Part shown: positions 19,063-30,026 of the stretch, one piece after another
Layout of the letters: each line of letters opens with the position of its first letter
Position numbering within the stretch: the stretch's first letter is position 1
Assembly (NCBI GenBank): GCA_947652115.1
Contig: OX393574.1
Location: 11,332,336 to 11,396,335 of the forward strand
Direction: 5' to 3'
DNA length: 64,000 nt
Origin: Blastomussa wellsi
Taxonomy: Eukaryota > Cnidaria > Anthozoa > Scleractinia > Plerogyridae
Made by a program: the position numbers and the translations under genes
Notes under the pieces: model-generated
Databases searched by the model: none
What the model was told of the DNA's origin: nothing
What the model saw: only the letters and a program-made list of their open reading frames with translations

Positions 19063-22000
19063 GTAAAGTCGTTTTCTGCCAGCCTTGGGCCATTTTTGAT
19101 TCCCTTTATGTTGATTTTGAATACTTTTTAAACAGTATAAAACCCGCTCACGGTGCTCAGGATTTGTTGACGTCTTCAACAAGTGTTACTTCGACCGCTA
19201 GCCACACGGCAAGGTTAGTCGAAATCAACAATTTATAACAGGAGTCTTAACTTACTTTTAGCAGAAGTGTATGCGAGGTTTATCATTATATCTTGTGGAT
19301 GCACTGAATTGAGCGCTGAATAATTCGCCGTCGAGTTTCGAGAAAGTGTTTACATAAAAATTTAGTTTATAAATAAGAGGGGTCGAGTTGGAATTGTTTT
19401 AATAAATTTGAAAGTTTATAAGCCTTAGGGTTAAAGTGCATCTAAATGTTCTTTATCGATCAAGACAGGTAAACAGACAGTTACTTTGCTCAGAGCTAGT
19501 TCTTTAACTTAGAGAATTATCATTGATTTTCAAAGCGCTAATTTTGAAAATGTCAATTTAAAACCTCTAACAGTTTGGAAACCATTTCACAGTCAGTGTT
19601 GTTACATTCAGATATAAACAACCCTTTTGTATCTTGCCATTATGGATGGATAGAAAAAATTAGGACTTAAAAGTTGAGATATTGAGTTAGGAATTTGTTA
19701 TTATATTTAATATATTGGGGTATTATTTAAGAAACCTTAATGGTATATGGCAGCAATTTTAAATTATTGAAAGGGGATCTGCTAGGAAAATCTCTATCAA
19801 TTTAGTTTGCAAAAGTAACCTGATGTTTGTAATAGGACTGCTATAAAGTAACCTAACCTTGAAGGAGACAAATTTATTTGTACAAAACATGTACTTTTGA
19901 TTGATGACAATATGCATACATGTGAAGATTAAGTTGTTAAATTATAGAGAACATAAATCTGATCTGCAATCAAATGGAAATGGTTCTGCTATAGTTTGGA
20001 TCAAAACATATCCCATTATTATAGTATACTTAATCAATTCTATAATTCAATCATTGGTAATCACATGAATACAGATAACTCTGCTTTTTTGTGGGTATTC
20101 ACATTAATTATTGTCTGCAATCTTGTGAAAAGGTTGTCCTTGTTTTCTTAATACTGTTTTCAAAATTCTTACCTTCTGGGAGTGGGCAAGTACAATTTCT
20201 TCCTGTTTTCTCTTTTTTGTTCTTCTTTTTTTCTTCTATCCTGTTTAGATGACTACACTCACATAGGCCATTGACGTAAGCACGTATAAATTATTTCTAC
20301 ACTGACGCATTTGGGGGGTTTTGTCATTCTCAGTGTTCATGGAAAGGTCAAACCAAAACCACTGAGTTTCCAGGAGTTTAACAGCAAAACAAGTGATGCA
20401 TGGGGTGAGGATGATGATGACGCCATTAAGGTGGATCCAGAGGAAAAGAAGAATTCTAAAACCGAATCTCGTGTTCGCACAGTCAGTGGGGGTGATGTCA
20501 GGGCTAGCATACCATCTAATGTGAAACCAACAGAGTCAAAAAGGCTTCCAGAACAGTTGCTCAAGAAAGAAGAACACAAAACTTCAAGACCCTCTCCACT
20601 GAGTTTACTGAGTAAGTAATCGGCTACAGATGAAGAACTACTGGAGAATGCATGGAAGACTATCACATACATGTACATCCCCCCCCCCCCCCAGATAAAT
20701 AGGCTGCTGGTCCTCTTCACCACTCCTCACCCCCCTCCCCTCCCCTACCGTACCCCACAGCTCCTTAGATCTACATTTCCCAATCCCATCAGTCCTTTCT
20801 ATTGTATTGCCCTGGGGCAGGGATTTTAAAACAAGCCAGACTTCTGCAGATTCAGATTTCACCAATGTCCCTCAGTACAGACACTGTATGTTGTGGTATG
20901 CTGTCAGCAAATGTAAGCGCAAATAAGTTAATGGAAGTTTATTTGGTTTGTTACTTATACCTCAGTTTGTCTTGAAAACTATCCGAATGTTTTGCAGGTT
21001 AGCAGTTCTACTCATTTATATTTCATCTGTTTTTGACATGCCTTGCCAACAACATTGGCCATTACCCAGACAGAACTGCTCCAGTATCTTTTATAATGGC
21101 ATCAAGGACACAACCTATCATGGCCCAGGCAACAGATCTACAGTAATAATACCACACTGTAGGCTGTTTGCCAGGTTTTGACATGTTGAAATCCATACTT
21201 TTCTTTGTTTTTTTTTTAGCCAACAACTCATAAGAAACAAGTGGAAAATTCCTCAATACGGTCGGTGTACTAAAGGATGCCATCTTGCTAAAATCCCTTG
21301 TCATACGCATTGTTGTTCATTTTACTTCTTGTCTATACAATCAATAAATTTCCCATTTAAAATAAACCACACTTGTATAAGAATCTAGAGTGCTCAACAA
21401 GGTTTTGAAATTCTTGTCTGCAGCTCGGCACAAGCATCAGTCTTCATCTTCAAAGTCTTCTGCCCATTCCCCACCCCTGCCCCCTGTGCATTTACAGTCC
21501 CCTAAGCCCCCTTCCCCCATCAGGGCTGTCAAACTGGAATTTCAGGATCAAGAAATACACAAGCTTGAAAAATTTGGCAAGCTGTTGGCAGGTCCTAACA
21601 CTGATCTAGGTAAACATTTTAGTCAACTAGCAGTCTTTTCAAAATGAGAGATGATCATCTCTCACTTTCATCTACATCCGCAGTTCATATATCAATTATT
21701 TCATATACCTAACGTCAATCTTTTTAAAGTACTTAAGGAAGGAAGTCAAGCACAAGAGACATTGTTTCATCACATTCCCAAACAGTGACAAGAGAGTTGA
21801 AAATACAATGCACAGCAGAGTACATGTATTTTTGATGAACTTGACAAACTTCAAGGTGTTTGGAAATGTCCTGAAACCCTCTTCTCGAGTGTTTGATATT
21901 TCTTCTCAAAACAAAAACTATGGAGAAAACAAAGATTGAAATAATTCATGATTGAGATCAGATTTCCAAGCCATGGTCACAGTTCTGGTTTCCTTTGTTT

Positions 22001-25000
22001 TTCACTTGATGAATTATTAATGAGTTTGAGAAGGTAAATGTTACACTGTCTTGCAATCAAATGATTCGGAATTCTAAAAGAAGATTCATAATAATAGGCT
22101 ATTTCTGAGTTGCCTTTTGACTGTGTTTTAAAACGAGTCCCCTGCAAAACTTTCCATGATCCTGCTTTGTATTAAAATGGATGTGCAGGTGAAACACACT
22201 TTCATATGAATGGTTTTTGGACAAAGACGTTTTGACACTGAGGCAAAAGAGAATTCAGAAATGGTCTATTGGATTTCAAAGGCCGCTCCAAGAAGTCAAG
22301 AGCTCAATGTTTAATGTATTGCACAGTTAATGGCCTGCTGCCAGCCCTTTTCATTGAAGTGATGTCAAGAATTAATATATTATATTAATTTTATTTTTCT
22401 CCTTTATTTTTTCCAGAGGCGATAAGGAAGCTTAGTTGGTCTGGCATCCCAGTCACAGTGCGGCCAACAACATGGCAGCTGCTCTGTGTGAGCTGTTAAT
22501 TAACTTTATAATCTTTAGCTTGTACAAACATATTTACATGCAGATGATCTCTCTTGTTCAGTGACTCATTAACTTCTTACCTTCCCAGGGGCAGATCTAG
22601 GGGGAGGGTGCAGGGGGTGCACACTCCCTCCTGAGATAACCTATGACTTTCTAATACAGCTAGTATTCTGCTTACGTCACCCATCAGTTACGTCATTCCT
22701 TAGTGGTGCACCTCCTCCTGAGAAAAATCCTGCATTCACCCCCGCTTCTCCGCAGAATAACTTTCTCTTCCATGGGCTACTTTTACAGTGAAACAGGACT
22801 AAGAAATGGTTGCCTGATCAACTGGTACAAGTTGATTTTCTTGCTGGGCAAAATTGACTTTTCAGGCTTAGGGTTGAGGTGATTCCTTGTACAAGCAAAC
22901 AGGAAAACATTTCTTAAGGACACAAAAATTTAATGTTTCTGATAAAAATCAGCTCACAGGCAAACAGATAAACAGTCACATCTGCAGTAATGTGTCCATC
23001 ACATTGTGTCCTCTTTTGCTATGGCCTTTTCTTGCCTGATTGCAAGTGTCCAACCTCTTTATTTACCAAGAATGCAAGTGCTCTGAGTTGTCCAAAATTG
23101 GAAGCTTCTTTTCTGAGAGGAGAGATGGAAGTTAAATACTTGTCAAGTGTTGCTAAAAGTTGATTTTTCTCAGCAATAACAGGAAGAGGTTGTCATGTAA
23201 CTGAATTTCAGCCAAACCAACAAAGCAAGATTGATAGTTTTGTTACTTGCAGGGCTCTTGTCACCCCTTACTCCCACTCCCAGGGGTTTTCTTATACATA
23301 TATTTGAAAAGGTTATTTACAATAACATTGTATTTATATAGGGCTATTTGCCAGCAAATATTGACAGAAGACAAGCTACGCTGGATAGAAAAAGAGAGGA
23401 GTACCACAATTTTGTCAAACAGTATTACCCTACAAGATATGAAGACACGTACCATGATACATTCAGACAGGTAATTACTGACGGTATTTCCTTTTTACAG
23501 ACGTACATTTGTAAAGTTATTTCTATCAAGTGATAATATTTTTTTACTCTATGCAGAACAGACAACTTATTTGCACTTCTTAATTTAATATCAACAGATT
23601 CACATTGATATCCCAAGAACAAACCCGCTTATTCCTCTTTTCCAGCAACCTTTGGTACAGGAGGTCAGTGCCATTGATATTATCGTGGAGCTGAGAAAAC
23701 CATGAAAACCAGAAATATTTAATAATTCAAAGGGGACAGACCACAATCTTAATGTTGGCTCCTGTAAAAAATATCTAATTGCCCTAACCGTTCATCAGTA
23801 GGATGCCTAAAATGCTTGTAATTCCACAATTGGTTTCGGCGCCATTAAATCCTATACCAATTGCAGAACATTTCAGGTTAAATGTTATTGTGTTACAAGG
23901 AAAAAGCCAATCAGGTGTGAGAAAACTAAAACTAAAGCGCAAACAGCAACGGTCATTAGTTTGTGGTTTTGAAGTTTGTTCGCGTGTCCTGAACTTTATT
24001 GTGATTGGGCCAGGGCTACACAATCAGCATTACTGAAATATTTCAGGTCTTCGTGGTTTTCTTAGTTTGACAGTGCCAACAGCACACACCATGTTTACTC
24101 TTAAGTAATAAGCCTGTTGTCCAATTGTTTGAGATTCATACATGTACAAGTACAGTCAATTGTCTCTGTATCCATCTCAAAGAGGTGTCTGTCTTAAAGA
24201 GGTGTCTGTCATAAAGAGGTGTCTGTCTTAAAGAGGTACCGTTAAGAGAGTGTACGCAATTTTGATTATTCAAAATTTACTGAATTTAGAAGGGTTAAAT
24301 AAAGTAAAATAAATTCACTTTGTTCGACGAGGGTAGCACATAATAGGCTATCAACTAACAAACCTGTGCCCCTTGGATTGCCAATCGAATTGGCATTTAG
24401 AAGTGTTGGTCTTTGTGGAGCATCGAAAACCAGAGAACCCAGAGAAAAACGCTCGGAGCAAGGACGACTACCAACAACAAACTCAACCCACACTCAACCC
24501 ACGTATAATGCCGGGTCTGGGTACATTTGTTTGTTTCCGTTCTGTAGATATTTGAGAGAATCCTGTATATCTGGGCCATCCGCCACCCTGCCAGTGGCTA
24601 TGTCCAAGGAATCAATGATCTTGTTACGCCTTTCTTTGTGGTATTCCTATCGGCATATGTAGGTGAGTTTGTGTTCCGATTTCCAAGCAATTGGCCATTT
24701 CCAAGTTATCTTTTGCCTCAGTGTCAAAACGAACGTCTCTGGATTGAAATTCAAGATTCGTACTTGTACTCCGATCTCAAAGTCCCAAATATAAATTTTA
24801 CTTTCAAGGTAACACTGTAGTTCGTGACGTAAACCCCGTTAAGCATATGAAATAATTCATATGTGAACTGTGGTTTAGATGAAAGTGAGATATGAACATT
24901 GCAGTAAATTTCCAATTTAAGCACCAACTGAGCTATGAAGCCACACATTATTGGGAGCGAGGTCAATTTCCCTCACGGGAAAATATGGACTCAGTAAATT

Positions 25001-28000
25001 GACCTCGTCCGCAATGTGTGACTTTGTAGCTCAGTTGGTAGAGCATCGCACCGGTATTTCGCGGAGGTCATGGGTTCGAATTCCGTTGTAGCCCTTATTT
25101 TTTTCAGGCTTCCTTTTTCCAATTGCTTACTACCCTCTACGTCTCCCGCCTCTTTAACATTATTTCTCAGCACCTCCCTTCCGTCCATGGTTATGCTGAC
25201 GACACCCAGATTTACCTCTCCTTCCGACCTTGTTCTATCCATTCGGAAATTAATGCTGTTTCTGTGATTGAAAAGTGCATTGCTGATGTTCGCTCTTGGT
25301 TTATTGGAAATCGTTTAATGATCAATGATGCGAAAACTGAGTTTCTAACTATTGGCACCCGTCAACAACTTGATAAAACATCTATTGAATCTATTATCAT
25401 TGGTGACACCGTCATTAAACCTTTAGAAAGCGTCCGGAACCTTGGGTCCTGGTTCGATGCTCATATGCGAATGGATGTTCACATAGGCAAGATTTGTAGC
25501 AAGGCTTTTCGCGGACTATACAACATAAGACAGATCAGAAAATTCCTTACTGTGCAATCCACAAAGACATTGATCCATGCCTTTGTATCTTCGCACCTTG
25601 ATTATTGTAACGCACTTCTATTTGGCCTACCTAAATATCAGCTTGACCGTTTACAGAAAGTCCAGAATGCTGCGGCTAGAGTGACTCTTCAGATTGCGTA
25701 ATTTGATCATATCACACCCGCTCTTATTGACTTACAGTGGCTTACAGTAACGTTTAGAGTTCAATTCAAATTGCTCCTTTTTGTTTACAAGTCACTCTAC
25801 AACCAAAGTCCATCCTACATTAAAGATCTTTTATCCCTGAAGCCATCTGTTGATTATTCTCTTCGCTCGTCGGCACAATATCTTCTGTTCGTTCCAAAAA
25901 CCAACTGCTCTACACTTGGGGATCGGGCCTTTGCTCATGCTGCACCTGTTTTGCACAAGTAGCAGCCTCGCCATTTTCAAAAAGGAACTTAAAACATAAA
26001 ACATTTCTTTTTAAGTTGGAATATTGTTGGAATAGTTCTAATGTTTAATTTTAATTTAGTTTGGAATTTTCGAATCTTATTTTTAGATTTTATCATAGCA
26101 TACATATCATTGCATTATTATAGCTTTTAGGGATTTTTATATTTTTTACTCATTATTTATTCATTAATTTTAACTTAATGTTAAGCGCTTTGGAATATTC
26201 TTTTATAGTTTTAGCGCTATACAAATTCATTATCATTATCATTATCATTAAATTGGAATTCACTTCAATAATCATCTCTCACTTTCATTTCACTTCTTCT
26301 ACGTCATTTAGGGTATCATTGGTATCCGGCCAGTTCGTTGCAAGTAAGATCGTTTCATAGTACGATCATTTAATTCCATACCCTACAACGATTGATTTGT
26401 TGTTGGAGACTTGCAGACAGAACCCCAAAATATTAATGGTATTTTCAACACCCGAGTTCAGCTGTGCCTCTCTGTGGAAATTGTTCCACATTGTAAATAT
26501 AGTTAGTGTATGTACGTTTTTCCTGTTTATTTGTTCTAGATGGTGATTTAGAAAACCATGATGTCAGTCAATTATCACAGGAAACTTTAGACACGATAGA
26601 AGCCGATAGCTTTTGGTGTATGAGCAAACTATTGGACGGCATACAGGTATGTGCAAAAATCAGAGGAAGCGATGACATCGTCACGTGAGTAACCGCTTCA
26701 AATTGAGGCGAATAATGAAAGCGAGGCAAATGTGCGTCCCCAACAAAGAAACAGCATTCTCGATTAATTTTGCCTAAAATGCACAGCACAAGATTAGGCT
26801 TGCGTTCGACGTTAACTCAACTCTATCTGATTGCTTCTTCCATTGTTTTCTACAGAACACGATCGCTACAGCACATGATCGCGTGTGCAGTTTTCTTTAA
26901 CAAGGCTGTAGGTTTTGCACTGAATTACAGTAGGGTAGTCGCTCTCGTTTTCAGTGAGCGACCTAGTTAGTTTGGTTGCGCCGCGTTGACTATTCTCTCG
27001 GGCTCGTAGTCTGAGTGTCAAGTAGTTACATAAAAAAACAAGTTTAACCGCTAAGGTTTCTTTTCCTTCAGGATAATTACACATTCGCACAACCAGGTAT
27101 TCAAATGAAGGTCAATGCACTAAGGGAACTTATCCAAAGAATCGATGGTGAGTGAGGATATACACGTCTTATTGACCAAGTGCGACGGCCGTACTGGGAG
27201 ATTGTCAACCCGTGGTCTTGACCATAAGAACCGAGGGCTGATATTCTCCCAGTACAGTGATCTCTGTCGTTTCGACGCGCTCCGCGTAAAATATAATACG
27301 GTACTAGAACTCTCGCATGAAAACAATAAAAAAAGGCATGGTCGACTTTAAGCAGAAGGGTCGGGCGGGAAAATATGTGATTTGGGTTAAAGTTCGTGGT
27401 GTGTGGACCGATCATAACGAGGTTGGTGCAAAATTTAAGAGTAACAAAACTAATTTTTTGCTCATCTCTTGTATCTTTACCAGAACCTCTAAATAAACAC
27501 TTGGCGAAGAATAATGTTGAATATTTGCAGTTTGCATTCCGGTGGATGAACAATTTACTAATGCGAGAAATGCCCCTCAGATGTACCATAAGACTTTGGG
27601 ATACTTACCTGGTTAGTGCCATAATAGTTCAAAATTCAAATTCTCCCAACTGGTTTCTTTGCATTTCTTGCATTACTGGAAAGGAGATTCTGTGATTATA
27701 TTGAGCTTTTGATCAGTTCTTTGATCTTATTATTATATAATTGGGTTGATAATGTCAATTGGCCACCGTAAAGAGATTCAAGTGCTGACGTTTCGAGCGT
27801 TAGACCTTCGTCGGAGCGAATCAAGGAATTGTGCGTCGTGTGTCTTTATATACAGAAAGATGGAGCTTCGCTATTGGCTGGTGCCTGGTAACGTGAAAAC
27901 TTGGGAATAAATTAGTTGAATGAAAAGCGTTCGTTGATACCGTGAGGATTAAGAGTGCCGATTTGAAAAATAAATTTTTGTTCTAGAGTTTTACGGCTTT

Positions 28001-29995
28001 CCGTGTTTCCTTGGTGAAGGGAAAGGCCGCAGACTGCCATATGTTGCTTAGAATGATTTGGGAGATTGAAGTTTCTCGCGACCGGTTTCGATGCATTTTT
28101 GTCGTCTTTCTCTACGTCACGAAGGTGTTCTCGGAATCGGTCGCCAAGTCGTCTCCCTGTTTCGCCGATGTATAACTTTTTGCAAAGAGTGCAAGTTATA
28201 CAGTAGATGGCATTGGCTGAGGTACAGGTGAAATGATCAGTGATTTTGATAGATCGCTTGGGTCCCGATATTTTGTCAACGTTGTGAATGAAAGGGCATG
28301 TTTTGCATCGTGCGCGAGCGCATTTAAAAGTTCCGGGTTGATCACTAGTTTGGAATGCACTTCTGACTAAAAAGTTACCTATGTTTTTGTCGCGTTTAAA
28401 TGAAATTAATGGAGGTTGCGAAAAGATTCTACCAGTGTCGGGATCATTTTGAAGTAATTTAAAGTTTTTGAGAATGATGGATTTAACTGCGTGGTTGTGA
28501 GGGTGAAATGTGAGGGTGAATGGAATTCTATCGTTGTTTTCTCTCTGTGACGTTTGTAGTGCTGACTGTCGATCAATTTGCTGGGCGCGATGATGGCCCG
28601 CTTGAACAACAGAAGCAGGATAGCCGCGTTTGTCGAAGAAATTGCACATTTCCTCTGATTTTAAGGAAAAATCAGAGTCGTCACTACAAAGACGGCGAAG
28701 TCTAAGAAACTGAGAATAAGGAATGGCATTCTTGACATGTGATGGATGTGAAGATGAATACAACAAATAGCTATGAGAATCTGTGGGTTTGTAGTGCACA
28801 CTGGTGCATAAACTGTTGCCTTCGATAGAAACTTTGATATCCAGGAATGCTAAGGAAGTATCGGAAATTTCCCAGGTATATTTAAGGGCAGGATGAAACG
28901 AATTAACAGCGGTTATAAATTGATTAAGATCTTCTCTGGTAGAAGAGGTAGCGCCGATACAGTCGTCAATGTAGCGNNNNNNNNNNNNNNNNNNNNNNNN
29001 NNNNNNNNNNNNNNNNNNNNNNNNNNNNNNNNNNNNNNNNNNNNNNNNNNNNNNNNNNNNNNNNNNNNNNNNNNNNNNNNNNNNNNNNNNNNNNNNNNNN
29101 NNNNNNNNNNNNNNNNNNNNNNNNNNNNNNNNNNNNNNNNNNNNNNNNNNNNNNNNNNNNNNNNNNNNNNNNNNNNAAACGAATTAACAGCGGTTATAAA
29201 TTGATTAAGATCTTCTCTGGTAGAAGAGGTAGCGCCGATACAGTCGTCAATGTAGCGACGATAGAGTTCAGGTTTTGGGCCGTTGTATTGATTGAAAAAT
29301 TGGTGTTCAATGTAGCCTACGAAAAGATTGGCGTAGCTGGGTCCCATGTGCATTCCAAACTAGTGATCAACCCGGAACTTTTAAATGCGCTCGCGCACGA
29401 TGCAAAACATGCCCTTTCATTCACAACGTTGACAAAATATCGGGACCCAAGCGATCTATCAAAATCACTGATCATTTCACCTGTACCTCAGCCAATGCCA
29501 TCTACTGTATAACTTGCACTCTTTGCAAAAAGTTATACATCGGCGAAACAGGGAGACGACTTGGCGACCGATTCCGAGAACACCTTCGTGACGTAGAGAA
29601 AGACGACAAAAATGCATCGAAACCGGTCGCGAGACACTTCAATCTCCCAAATCATTCTAAGCAACATATGGCAGTCTGCGGCCTTTCCCTTCACCAAGGA
29701 AACACGGAAAGCCGTAAAACTCTAGAACAAAAATTTATTTTTCAAATCGGCACTCTTAATCCTCACGGTATCAACGAACGCTTTTCATTCAACTAATTTA
29801 TTCCCAAGTTTTCACGTTACCAGGCACCAGCCAATAGCGAAGCTCCATCTTTCTGTATATAAAGACACAGGACGCACAATTCCTTGATTCGCTCCGACGA
29901 AGGGCTAACGCTCGAAACGTCAGCACTTGAATCTCTTTACGGTGGCCAATTGACATTATCAACCCAGTTGATAAAACCAAATTATATTGTTATAC

Positions 29996-30026
<31 letters not shown>

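Larger units (their letters stand above)
27731..29354 (-). mobile_element. Penelope-like retroelement, 3' part (- strand copy)
   Basis: The - strand coding sequence has RT motif RYIDDC (near 29260 and again at 28976), the connection region (CTSVHYKPTDSHSYLLY) and a C-terminal GIY-YIG endonuclease (CKKLYIGETGRRLGDRFREH). Its 3' end carries a hammerhead-like motif and the terminal sequence TTGGGTTGATAATGTCAATT. It is 5'-truncated and joined at 29354/29355 to an oppositely oriented copy. The RT part is interrupted by a 200-N gap. Confidence 0.88.

Noticed and set aside
24997..25090. tRNA gene suggested by A and B boxes
   Set aside because: The anticodon and T stems do not pair properly; it is a decayed SINE head.
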